In this document: piece after piece, positions 1-8,619 of the stretch
How positions within the stretch are numbered: position 1 is the stretch's first letter
Layout: every line of letters starts with the position of its first letter
NCBI GenBank assembly: GCA_029339505.1
Contig: JAQISU010000119.1
Coordinates: forward strand, 2,346,001 to 2,410,000
Length of the DNA: 64,000 nucleotides
DNA from: Unio delphinus
Taxonomy: Eukaryota; Mollusca; Bivalvia; Unionida; Unionidae
Direction: 5' to 3'
Notes under the pieces: model-generated
What the model was told of the DNA's origin: nothing
The model's database searches: none
The model's input: the letters and a program-made list of their open reading frames with translations, nothing else
Translations under genes and position numbers: made by a program

Positions 1-129
1 CTTAATGCAGGAATGCGCCTAGTTTATAATCTTATCTCGGTCACATGTGATCATAGAAATATGTTCTCGCCGCAATCTATCTAACTGTTCTTGTGTCGGT
101 GAAAACATCTTCGTCACCGAAATCAATGA

Positions 130-500
130 CAGTAGTAATATGGGGCACTCTGGGGACAATGGAAAATCCAGTCAGAAACAGCTTGGGGCACTCTGGGGAC
201 AAGATTTCTAGGGACAATAGGAAATCCAGTCAAAAACAGCTTGGGGCACTCTGGTGATAAAAGGTCGTGGGGTACTCTGGGGACTAGGGGAATTTAACAT
301 GGTGGGCCTATCTAGTGACAAGGGGAATTTAACATTGGACCTATTTGGGCCTATCTAGGGACAAGGGAAATTTAACATGGTGGGCCTGTCTAGGGACAAG
401 GGAAATTAAAGATGGTGGGCCTGTATAGGGACAAGGGAAATTGAACATGGGGAATATGATTGGTATATAGGGGACTGTCTAGCGACAAGGGGAAAATGGA
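130..500. repeat. imperfect short repeats at left end of element B
   Basis: Two degenerate units recur several times: one around GGGGCACTCTGGGGACAA (about 144-285) and one around AGGGACAAGGGAAATTTAACA with GGTGGGCCT (about 285-450). No coding potential is seen. It lies just downstream of the minus-strand stem-loop that ends the 587-817 gene, so it may be flank or terminal-repeat sequence of element B. Positions 1-129 hold nothing I recognise. Confidence 0.6.
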
Positions 501-517
501 GGCAAAGAAAGCTAATA

Positions 518-556
518 TCTTTTCGAGGCATATGAGTGGCCCTGAAAAGGCCACTC
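518..556 (-). terminator. histone-type 3' stem-loop, minus strand
   Basis: On the minus strand the palindrome GAGTGGCC / GGCCACTC (534-556) encloses a TTTTCAG loop region and is followed by a purine-rich CGAAAAGA (about 518-526). This resembles the stem-loop plus downstream element at the 3' end of replication-dependent histone mRNAs, although the 5' arm is one base short of a perfect histone fold. It lies about 30 bp after the stop of the 587-817 gene, where a 3' end is expected. A near-identical signal ends the divergent partner gene at 1711-1750. Confidence 0.55.
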
Positions 557-586
557 ATTATGTGTAATGTTAACAGTATCTTGTCA

Positions 587-817
587 TCACAGAGGACATC
601 TCACAGATCTTCTGCTCTTCCTTAAACTTCTCCTCACTGTTGGGCCATAGAGGAGAACTATATTTAAACAACCTTGCTTCTCCACATATATCCTTCTCTT
701 CCAAAAGGCTGTATCCGTCATATGAATGACAGTCCACGTTGATCTGACATACATGGGTAGATCAGTCCGAAATAGATTGGTAGAAACAAGGGTAGAAGAT
801 TCTACGTTAGTCCACAT
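587..817 (-). CDS. small protein of element B, unknown function (76 aa)
   Basis: Minus-strand reading frame from an ATG at 817 to a TGA at 587. The frame is also open further upstream but has no earlier ATG. The product is basic in its C-terminal third (RRSLRKSRRSVR) and has no domain I recognise. Support for a real gene is contextual: a TATA box (TTATAAATA, minus strand, 861-869) lies about 45 bp upstream and a histone-type stem-loop lies about 30 bp downstream. It is transcribed divergently from the 1017 gene across a compact promoter. Function unknown; it may be decayed. Confidence 0.45.
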   Translation of the reverse strand: MWTNVESSTLVSTNLFRTDLPMYVRSTWTVIHMTDTAFWKRRIYVEKQGCLNIVLLYGPTVRRSLRKSRRSVRCPL

Positions 818-854
818 CTTGTGATGAGAAACAGGTGAAGCCAATGCCGTGTTC

Positions 855-1000
855 TGCGGTTATTTATAAGGGAAGAGCGGATCGAAAAGGATTGAGTGTA
901 TTCACCAATCCAAACGTGCGTTACAAAAGGCAGTCACAGTTATCCAATCGGAAGAGAACAGTCTGTGACGTCACCTTTCCTATATAGAGGTAATATCGTC
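855..1000. promoter_or_regulatory. bidirectional promoter with CCAAT, CRE and TATA elements
   Basis: Between the divergent genes lie a minus-strand TATA box (861-869), two CCAAT boxes (905-909 and 944-948), a perfect CRE/ATF palindrome GTGACGTCAC (965-974) and a plus-strand TATA box TATATAG (981-987). TATA-to-ATG distance is about 30 bp for the plus gene. Arrangement and elements are those of a divergent RNA polymerase II promoter, and CCAAT plus TATA is typical of replication-dependent histone gene pairs. Confidence 0.6.
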
Positions 1001-1016
1001 TGTGCGTAGTCAATCG

Positions 1017-1385
1017 ATGCGACAAGAGTTGTCAATGATGTCGAACACTAAGAAGACGATGAATTGGGGTGAGCCCGTAGTAGAGACAGCAAGTAATGGG
1101 ACAGCAGTCATGACAAATCTACATCCAGAAGAAGTTGATTTCAACTGGGATATTGTGGATTTTTTAACATCAGAAGAATTTATTCCGGAACCTTCGTTAC
1201 CTCCTGCATCTTCTTATGTACACGTCGATGATTTTAAGCAGAGACAAGAAGAAGAATTGGAGCGATTTTTACAACAGAAAGTAGAAGAACAAGCTTTTCT
1301 TATTAAACAGCAGGAAGAAGAAGCAAGACGGAAACATCAGGAAGAAACAGTAGCAGCAACAGAGAAGAAAGAGGACCAAGGATAG
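1017..1385 (+). CDS. acidic/coiled-coil protein of element B, unknown function
   Basis: The ATG at 1017 is the first suitable start after the TATA box at 981; the frame ends with TAG at 1383. Residues about 38-60 are acidic and aromatic (EEVDFNWDIVDFL), as in activation domains. From about residue 78 onward the chain is Gln/Glu-rich and should form a coiled coil. An overlapping frame continues to about 1575 with a leucine-rich helix (TTILLDILAELRSLK) and an NLS-like KRKRPR, so the gene may be frameshifted near 1370 or spliced. A histone-type stem-loop follows at 1711. I do not recognise the family; a regulatory viral protein is a guess. Confidence 0.5.
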   Translation: MRQELSMMSNTKKTMNWGEPVVETASNGTAVMTNLHPEEVDFNWDIVDFLTSEEFIPEPSLPPASSYVHVDDFKQRQEEELERFLQQKVEEQAFLIKQQEEEARRKHQEETVAATEKKEDQG

Positions 1386-1710
1386 AGAGAATAGTGAAAA
1401 TCAAACGGTCACGACGATACTTTTAGATATTTTAGCAGAGTTAAGGAGTCTGAAACAAATGTATCAGACTTCTTTATCACGACCGAAGAGAAAAAGACCT
1501 CGAGCTAAACAACTCAATCTATCTGTGACTATCTGTGACTACGTCTGCCATACCACCGTTAGTGATTTCTACTAAATCATTGACAGGAACCACCAGTCCC
1601 GAAGTAGGCCTTGGCCGTGGCAAAGGCTTAAGACAGCTGAAGATGGTTACGTCCCGAAGATGGTTACGTCCCGTTTCTGAGTTTGTTTTGTTTTAAACAA
1701 ACAAAACACC

Positions 1711-1750
1711 AACGGTCCTTTTCAGGGCCACTCAAATTATTTCGAAAAGA
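1711..1750 (+). terminator. histone-type 3' stem-loop and downstream element, plus strand
   Basis: GGTCCT-TTTC-AGGGCC followed by ACTCA (1714-1734) folds into a perfect 6-bp stem (one G-U pair) with a TTTC loop, the geometry of the metazoan replication-dependent histone 3' end. A purine-rich TTCGAAAAGA at 1741-1750 sits where the U7-binding histone downstream element belongs. It ends the transcription unit starting near 1000. No histone coding sequence is present. Confidence 0.65.
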
Positions 1751-2029
1751 AATACTATTTAAATTGCCTAATTCAATGGAAACTCAAAAGTCCTTTATTT
1801 AACCCATGATGTACGTGTGAATGAATAATAGTGTGAGTGTAGGTTCTTATTCTATAAAATCAAAACCAAGAGACACTTACGTTTTTTTCTCTCTGGTGTA
1901 TTCCAGTACAAACGTTACACTTCAATATCACAACATAACATAACACAATACCACTTTTAAAAAGTTCATATGGTTTCTTCTGTTTTTTCATTTTCTTTAC
2001 TGTCACAGGTTTTTCTTTTTCTTCTTCCT

Positions 2030-2240
2030 AGCAGCAGAGGAGGCGAACAGACCAACATTTCAGGCAAAATATTTAGTAAACTGAGGTTTCTCAATAGGTC
2101 TCAATTTAGTAAACTGAGGCTTCCTTGAAAAATACTTAATTAATTTTTTTAATAATTAAGCAAAAAAAAAAAAAAAATAATTTTACAACGGGTTTGCTAT
2201 TTAGTTGGCGTTCACCCTCCTCTGCTGCTATGCGCTAACA
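2030..2240. repeat. left terminal inverted repeat of element A
   Basis: Matches 15700-15917 in inverse orientation. The unit is itself bounded by inverted AGCAGCAGAGGAGG ... CCTCCTCTGCTGCT, contains two direct copies of TTTAGTAAACTGAGG (about 2072 and 2106) and an A-rich tract (2162-2176). Outer end begins with AG as in Polintons. Confidence 0.9.
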
Positions 2241-2249
2241 CTTTTTTTA

Positions 2250-2912
2250 CTAATTAAATATTTGATCAAGTCCGACACGATATCTTGCCCGAGGGTCTGA
2301 TAAATTTATCGTTACAAATCCGTGTGGGATTGTCTGAGCGCGGCTAAAGAAATTTCTAAATTGATTATGATCCATATCGCCACCGCACCAAGTTTGCCAA
2401 ATATTTCTTAACGTATGAGTATCAACTCCGTTAAATACACACATCATATTGCAGTTATCTCTGATCACTTTTGGTATTTGAGTGTAACGTTGAGTGATAT
2501 ATATCACGTCGGTGTTTTTATGTCTGCCTCTGGAAAATATTCTAGCAGGATTTTTTTGATTAACTAACATGATATCATCATATACGACTAAATTGTTAAT
2601 ACTTCCATCAATATCATCAATGCTAGGTGCCTCTTCGATATCGGTTATAAACTCAATAACATCATCGCCGTTAATTTCTCGCGCGGCTTTGTTAAAATCC
2701 TTTAACACTTCATAGCATCGTTGATCATCTACACTCGGAGCAATCATATACAACTTATCCCAATTCATCCATCTCGTTATCAAATTAAGTAGCAATTGTG
2801 TTTTACCACTTCCAGATGGTCCGATGATAATCGCACGAATATAATTTGGTAACATTGCATGATGTCTAATAGGTTCCCGTCGTCTCGTAGCTGAATAATC
2901 AATTACATTCAT
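2250..2912 (-). CDS. A32/FtsK-type DNA-packaging ATPase
   Basis: 220 residues, intact. Walker A GPSGSGKT at residues 31-38, Walker B hydrophobic strand ending in DD (VVYDDIM, about 108-114) and an ITQR segment after it, the layout of the A32-like genome-packaging ATPases of Polintons, virophages and large DNA viruses. It would power DNA translocation into a preformed capsid. The length is normal for the family. The start at 2912 lies 17 bp from the divergent zinc-ribbon gene. Fragments of the same gene recur at 23034-23155, 27165-27280 and 34705-34799. Confidence 0.9.
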   Translation of the reverse strand: MNVIDYSATRRREPIRHHAMLPNYIRAIIIGPSGSGKTQLLLNLITRWMNWDKLYMIAPSVDDQRCYEVLKDFNKAAREINGDDVIEFITDIEEAPSIDDIDGSINNLVVYDDIMLVNQKNPARIFSRGRHKNTDVIYITQRYTQIPKVIRDNCNMMCVFNGVDTHTLRNIWQTWCGGDMDHNQFRNFFSRAQTIPHGFVTINLSDPRARYRVGLDQIFN

Positions 2913-2929
2913 GTCGTTATAAATAAATC
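2913..2929. promoter_or_regulatory. 17-bp divergent start region between ATPase and zinc-ribbon genes
   Basis: Only 17 bp separate the two ATG codons, and they are mostly GTTATAAATAAAT, a TATA-like tract usable in either direction. Copy D keeps the same spacing and a similar TTATAAGTAAATT tract (34800-34816). Any 5' leader must be extremely short or the promoters must lie inside the opposite gene. Confidence 0.55.
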
Positions 2930-3095
2930 ATGGATCTATATTGAGTGAAATGTAGGACGCGTACTGGCACAAATGACTTGACGACGATTACAACGAAAAA
3001 TAATCGATCAGCGCTTTCGGGTAAATGCGTACAATTTAGTACGAAAAAATTTAGATTTTTTTCCACGAAACCTTTAAAAAAAACGAGGAGGTGAT
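2930..3095 (+). pseudogene. zinc-ribbon gene (DUF5679-like), broken copy
   Basis: Homologous to the intact 34817-35008 gene in copy D. Here codon 5 is TGA (2942-2944), the distal cysteine pair is lost, and a net 10-base deletion before the A8 run (3076-3083) puts the frame out of step with the downstream slippery sequence. In copy D the same gene carries two CxxC pairs and ends a few codons past the slippery site. Role unknown; small zinc ribbons of this type occur in large DNA viruses. Confidence 0.7.
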
Positions 3096-4397
3096 ATTGC
3101 AGCCAAGTTAGCAAATCTCCCAGGAACACCGTGGGCAAAGTATCCAGGAGAAAAGCACCTTCCAGGATATAGCTACTGTGGACCGGGAACACGATTAGAT
3201 GATCAAAATCAGCCCCGACCCGGCGAGTATTCAATAAACGCTATTGATAAGGCGTGTCATGCTCATGATGTTGCTTATAAAAGCAGCAATCTTCAACACA
3301 GACATCTTGCGGATGTGAAATTAATTCATGCGTTAAATGCTATTCCTGATAAATCCTTCAAAGAAAAATTGGCTTCGTGGTTGGTAAAATCTGCTATGAA
3401 GGGTAAATTGATGTTAGGTGCTGGTAAAAAAAATATGGAATCTATTTATTATTCTCCGAGAGGATACTGGAGAGGTTACGCAGCAATAAGTAAACTCGCT
3501 AGCGCTGCAGCGGTGAAAAAAACTACAGCGGCAAACTGGTTATCTAAACAGGCAATATGGCAAATTTATCAACCAGCGCCTAAACGAATTAACTTCTCGC
3601 ATTTTGATGTTACAACACCTAATGAAGTTCATCAAGCTGATATACTATTTCTGCCGCATGACAACGGTTACAAATACGCGTTAACGTTAGCTGATGTTGC
3701 GAGTCGATACAAACAAGCAGAACAGCTAAGGACAAAATCATCTACTGAAGTAGCTTCTGCATTTGAAAAAAATTATCGACGAGGTCCGCTGCGCTGGCCA
3801 AATCTGTTACAAGTTGATCCTGGCAAGGAATTTCAAGGCGCTGTTTTAACAACGATGAAACATCATAATGTCGCCATCAGACTAGGACACACTGCGCTAC
3901 ATCGCGATCAGGCAATTGTTCAACGGTTTAATCGGACACTTGCTGAGCGGTTATTTGGATATCAATACGCGAAAGAATTCATCTAGGATAAACGATCCCG
4001 TGAATGGGTCAAGAGATTACCAGGTGTAGTTACCGCAATCAATAATGAGATTACTAGAACAATTAACATGAAACCTGTCAACGCTATTAAAAAGAAGTAT
4101 ATACCCGTACAACCACAAAAAGATTTCTCTAGAAACGCTAGCGTTTCCGAACCAATTCTTGGTAGTAATGTCATTGTAAGGTACTTATACGAACCAGGAG
4201 AGCTTGAGGGTGGTAAAAAAAGAGCTACCGATCCTATTTGGAGTGTCACCGTACATAATATATCCGGTATAACACGATCAAAGGGTAGACCAGCAATCTA
4301 TAGACTGGATTCAACTGCTCCTCAGCGAGGATTTACTCGACAACAACTGCAAGTGATCATTGAGGATACTCAATTGCCACCGCGTGGTCTTAATTAG
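3078..4397 (+). pseudogene. phospholipase A2 - integrase fusion gene (one premature stop)
   Basis: One frame is open from the stop at 3075 to a TAG at 3984-3986 and then to 4397. There is no ATG ahead of the PLA2 domain, which suits translation by frameshift from the zinc-ribbon gene. PLA2 domain: calcium-loop YCGPG (3174-3188) and catalytic HD in CHAHDVAY (3255-3278), the parvovirus VP1-type signature. Integrase (rve) domain: first Asp at 3639, second at 3816; the residue at the expected catalytic Glu (IVQRFNRTL, 3921-3923) is Gln. After the TAG the frame continues with a C-terminal chromo/SH3-like segment (GNVIVRYLYEP-like, about 4163-4210). It resembles the Maverick integrase annotated in C. 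elegans as F54H12.3. The last 8 bases overlap the convergent polymerase gene. Confidence 0.85.
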
Positions 4398-7300
4398 CAC
4401 CCAGGGTGCTGGCACCGCGGCGTCTATTGCACTCAAGACAAGTCAGCATAACGTTATCGTTGGCATGACCTACGCTACTATTCTTTCTGTCTACGGTGAA
4501 TTGGCGAGGATCTTTATCCGAATACTGCCAACGCATTATACAATTGCAACTCGCGCAGTGATTATTCTGTTGTTGCTTTAGCGTAATTATTAATTCAGCA
4601 TCAATGTCAAATTCCCGTTTATTTTTTTTATCCTGTTGTTTACAACCAGAGAGTTTTTTTTCTGATTATATCACCAGTGATATCATCGGCGCTGATAATA
4701 TCGTCACTGGCATCCTCAACAACAATTCTTCGAAGTTGGTTCATTCGCCGTACTCTGGATACTGCGAGATAAACTAAATTTGACCACTCAATGCGATTAT
4801 CTACTATCCAAACAATTGTGTCTGTGATAGTTAATCCCTGTGAAGAGTGTATTGTTGCTGCATAACCTAACGTCCATGGGGATTTATCAGCACGCAATGC
4901 ATCTTCGACGACGCTGATATCAACCAGCACAATATCATTTAATACTAAATTCTGCTTTTGTTGTTGTCAAGGAATGTCAACGTCGATATTCTGCTTTTGT
5001 GTATTAGAAGGTCTATAACACAACGGTACTGGAAGTGTTGCAAATTTACATTTATGCAATTCAAATAACTTCATCTGAAGTGCGTCTCTAACTATTTTAC
5101 TACTCGCGATTATTAAATCATTTGGTCTCCATGTTTCCCAAAAATCATTCATGGGAGTTTCTGAAATTAATCCTCGCGTTATTTCACATTGGATTTTATC
5201 CGGCTGTAATCTAGTTAGCGCTTTGAATTCTCGTAATTGTTCATCAAGTGATCTATGGTCGGTATTAATTTCTTCATAATAGTCTACATGATTCTTCAAC
5301 CACTCATGTGGAGATCCATCAACAAATGGCTGTGGTTGGCCGTGATCCCCGCACATAACGACTTTTGTAGTTTTCAATAACAACCATTCAAGAAATATCT
5401 GTAATACTGTCAACGATACCGTGCATATTTCATCCCAGATTATGATTTCAGGAATGAATTTATCGCCCATTCGATCAGGAGTCCATGTATCGCCTTTCCA
5501 TCGAAAGAAGCTGTGATAAGTACAGGCTTTTACCCCCCGCGCTATCATCTCTCTGGCGAGTCTGTGAGTTGGTGTTAGAACAATCATGTTGGACTTACCA
5601 CGAAATAATTCAATTGCACGAGTTGTCTTTCCAGACACACCACAACCGTTTAAATAAACTGTCTTGTATCTACATACTTGATCAGATACCGGTGGTGCAT
5701 TAGAAAATTCTGATTGAATTTCAATACGGTTACATGAAAGATATTTATCATCCATGGCACCGTTTGCCGATTCACAATACTCATGTAGCATCTCCTTTTT
5801 AAATCGCCAACGCCTCCAATTTTTCTCGGGATCTGTGAATGCCGCTACAGCTGATTTGTATTTATTGTGTATATACATCGAATCAGTGGCAACTCTAACT
5901 GCGGTATTAGGAAATCTATTTATCATCGAAAATAAATTGATAGAAGCATAAGCTAGCATAGAACTTCTCAAATGTGTATACTGGGAATTATATCCATCAC
6001 AGTAGGTAACAACCGTACCTAATTTCTCACCATTGGATAGAAAAGCATTCTTACGGGATACAATTTTTCCTTGTTTCGTTAAATCCGTTACAATAAAATC
6101 GTATTCAGCGACGTCTATAATCAACCGCGAAGAATATTTTGCATTGTCGTATCTTCCACCCTGGGTAAATTTACCGATTATTCTTCGTCCAAAATCTTTT
6201 GCTTGTCCGCTTTTAATTTCAAATAACTCCTTAGACCAATTTATTATTTGTTCTTCATTGAAATCAGGAAACTGTTTTCGTATTTCATATATTATACGAT
6301 CTAGATCAGGTTTTGGTAACCAAACATCCTTCTGCGCGTGATAGCATATAATAGCTTCGGAAACAATCAACGATATTAGCATACCACAATCGATCATATA
6401 TCGTAGTAACACTATTGGCATCCAGTGTTTTTCAGACATATGTCTACCAAGCCAAACATAACTACACGGATGTAACCCTGCAGCGAGTTCAAATGATATC
6501 ACACGAGCGAACCCGGTTAAATCAAAATCAGGCAAACGACCATTAATCGCAACACGAGTCATTTCATGAGTGGGGTGTCCAAATCGTTTAAAATACTCAG
6601 AGCATTCTCCATACCCGAGAAAACTTCCAGGATAACACGCGGATATATCAATTGAAATCATACCATCACGTGAGTATTTCGTATTCCACAATCCTCCATG
6701 ACCAAATTCGACGCAACTCAATTTGACATCCTCGAGAAAATCACTTCGTGTTGGACGCCATGAGTTTTTTTCTCTTGCGAAGTGAGCTACCACTGATGGA
6801 ATTGTAAAACTATCCGTGAATAGTTTTTCATGGAAACTCTCCGGTGAAAATTCATTAGCGATTTTTCTCATTCTGTTATCTAATTCTTCCTCGCGATATA
6901 ATTCTCCATTTGGTCTTACAAACTGATCAAATCCTAATTCGGAACCAGCGCTGCTAAGTAACCACACCGACACGGGATCATCTTTACACAACGCAACAAT
7001 AGCATCAAATAATTTCTCTTCATAGAACACATCCTTGAGAAATTTCCCGGGGATATATCTCACGATTCGTTCTCGTGGAAATACGTTTATCGCAGGTGTC
7101 CAGGCGTGTTTGTTATGATCAATAATTTCAATTGGAGCTCCTCGCGATTGATATTTCGGTTCGTATAATACTTCTCCGGTTATCGTCGCTACCGATATTG
7201 GAAATTTTAATGAGGCTTCTAATTTAGCTATATCGGAAATCATTGCCCCGCGCTGTTTCACTGTCAGTTCCCATTCGGTTATTTTTTTTCGTCGTTGTTC

Positions 7301-7642
7301 AGTTAGTTTATTCCCCAGGGATGCATTTGTGAAGTGTTCCATTACCCGTGTTGCTACACAATTCAACGTCGATGATGAAAACATCGGAGCTAGTTTTGCA
7401 ATACTTGGCTTATCATTTAGCGGGTATATTCCGTAACTAACTGCTGTTACAGGGTAAGATCTCTCGTAGTATGGTTTGTCAATTCCAGTTAGAATTCCTG
7501 GTTTGGAATCTCTACTCACAATAACAAATTTTTTATCCTTGAGGATTGGATCAAATTTATCTCTGATAACCCATTCACCTTCGTCTTCGATAATGAATTT
7601 TGATCTAAAAAATACCTCCGCTGCTGAGAATTGCTTTGTTTG

Positions 7643-7705
7643 AAATCCTTTGGATTTCCACCTTTGGATTTCCTTTGAAATCCTTTGGATTTTACACCAA
7701 GGTGT
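7643..7705. repeat. cluster of mini-palindromes in the polymerase gene
   Basis: AAATCC-TTT-GGATTT occurs at 7643-7657 and 7678-7692, with half units between, followed by ACACC-AA-GGTGT (7694-7705). The cluster coincides with the place where the polymerase reading frame is lost relative to copy D, so insertion of these units is the likely cause. Confidence 0.7.
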
Positions 7706-7904
7706 GAAAGTATCTCAGCTGCTCTTGTATCGTTCATAGTAGCATCGATTACGGGTACATTGACATCATCATTGATAATTCGAAATGTCGACCACGTATG
7801 AGATGCTCCATCGCGCTTAAATTCATTAAAACAGTCGCTGATTTTACTCAACAGGGTTTTGTCATCTATTAGACTTTTTGGTATATCAGAGATTCTATCG
7901 AGAT

Positions 7905-8208
7905 TAAATCTAGCATTTTTCCAAGGCGTAATTTTCAATAATCTATTGAATTCTTTCATATCAGAGATGTTATCGAGATCGAATTTAGTACCCCGATTAA
8001 ATTCTGGGTTAATTTTCAATAATCTCTTGAACACTTTCATGCTATCGTCCTTTAGACGTTTTGGTTTAACAGAAACTCTATCGAGATTAAATCGGGGGTT
8101 AATTTTCAATAATCTCTTGAACTCTTTCATGCTATCGTCCTTTAGATGTTTTGGTTTAACAGAAACTATATCGAGATTAAATTTCGATAATCTCTTGAAT
8201 TCCTTCAT
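7905..8208 (-). repeat. four ~30-codon tandem repeats at the polymerase N terminus
   Basis: The start of the polymerase gene is repeated in frame: units begin MKEFKRLSK, MKEFKRLLK, MKVFKRLLK and MKEFNRLLK, each followed by a segment like FNLDRVSVKPKRLKDDS. Copy D has only one unit (39480-39585). This is a recent in-frame expansion in copy A. Confidence 0.85.
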
Positions 8209-8251
8209 ATTATAATTAAAACAAGTATTTAAATTAAAAGTTTTTTATATA
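8209..8251. promoter_or_regulatory. divergent promoter between polymerase and zinc-protein genes
   Basis: 43 bp separate the two starts. The plus gene's ATG is directly abutted by TTTTTTATATA. Copy D keeps the spacing and a TTTATTATATA at the same place (39586-39628), while its surroundings have diverged. Confidence 0.5.
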
Positions 8252-8602
8252 ATGAATCATTGCAAATGGCTTATGATTGGATCAAAGACTCAGTGTAACA
8301 AATCATGCAGAAATGATTTCTGTGGGTATCATATGCAAAGTTTTCGTCGGGGGAGCAATGGTCCTCTTCCGTGTCTGTATTGTGGGGTAGGTGTAAGAGG
8401 CAAGTCGCAGTTATGCGTTAATTGCGGGGGTAAGCGTTATAGAGAGTTGAAGCGTTATTATGACAAGCGAAGAATAAAAAATTCTGACTCTGTCAACGAC
8501 GTCAATGACGTTGCCAACGGCAAAATAATAAAAACTGCCAACGACTACATAAAAAGATTTGACAATGTTATAATTCAGCCAATTAACGAATTAGACAAAT
8601 AG
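8252..8602 (+). CDS. small zinc-binding protein (Cys/His-rich)
   Basis: 116 residues, open. The N-terminal 60 residues contain a regular set of Cys and His: MNHCKW, CNKSC, CGYH, then CLYCGVG and CVNCGGKRYREL, suggesting two zinc-binding modules, the second a ribbon. The C terminus is basic then Asn/Asp-rich. The homologue in copy D (39629-39925) keeps the cysteine pattern, so the Cys/His framework was under selection. Proteins of this layout recur in metazoan Polinton-like elements as I recall them; the function is not known. It is transcribed away from the polymerase gene and 17 bp ahead of the HNH gene. Confidence 0.7.
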   Translation: MNHCKWLMIGSKTQCNKSCRNDFCGYHMQSFRRGSNGPLPCLYCGVGVRGKSQLCVNCGGKRYRELKRYYDKRRIKNSDSVNDVNDVANGKIIKTANDYIKRFDNVIIQPINELDK

Positions 8603-8619
8603 AAGTATTATGTATACAA

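Larger units (their letters stand above)
4390..8208 (-). pseudogene. PolB - SF1 helicase - HNH fusion gene (frameshifted)
   Basis: The central open part, 7519-4967, gives 850 residues. PolB motif A is IDISACYPGS (Asp 291), motif B region RRIIGKFTQGG (445-455), motif C ATDSMY (Asp 546). From about residue 620 an SF1 (Pif1/RecD-like) helicase follows: Walker A GCGVSGKTT (625-633), LTPTHRLAREM, Walker B IIIWDE (692-697) and MCGDHGQP (722-729). A TGA at 4967-4969 interrupts it; helicase motifs V and VI (GYAATIHSSQG, LAVSRVRR) lie in 4930-4740. A further frameshift near 4655 leads into a CxxC/HNH-like end (CASCNC ... DRKNSSVGHA ... CLEC, about 4560-4410) stopping at 4390. The N-terminal part (8208-7630) holds four ~30-residue repeats and is joined through a frameshift in a palindrome cluster at 7643-7705. 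No 3'-5' exonuclease motifs were recognised. Confidence 0.85.

Noticed and set aside
2917..3234. 105-codon minus-strand frame
   Set aside because: Antisense to the zinc-ribbon/PLA2 region, whose plus-strand coding is conserved in three copies.
4360..4581. 73-codon plus-strand frame conserved between A and D
   Set aside because: Conservation is explained by the minus-strand HNH-like end (CxxC, DRKNSS, CLECN); the plus frame has no ATG context or known motif.
5485..6341. Three plus-strand frames inside the polymerase gene
   Set aside because: Antisense shadows of the 850-residue PolB-helicase frame.
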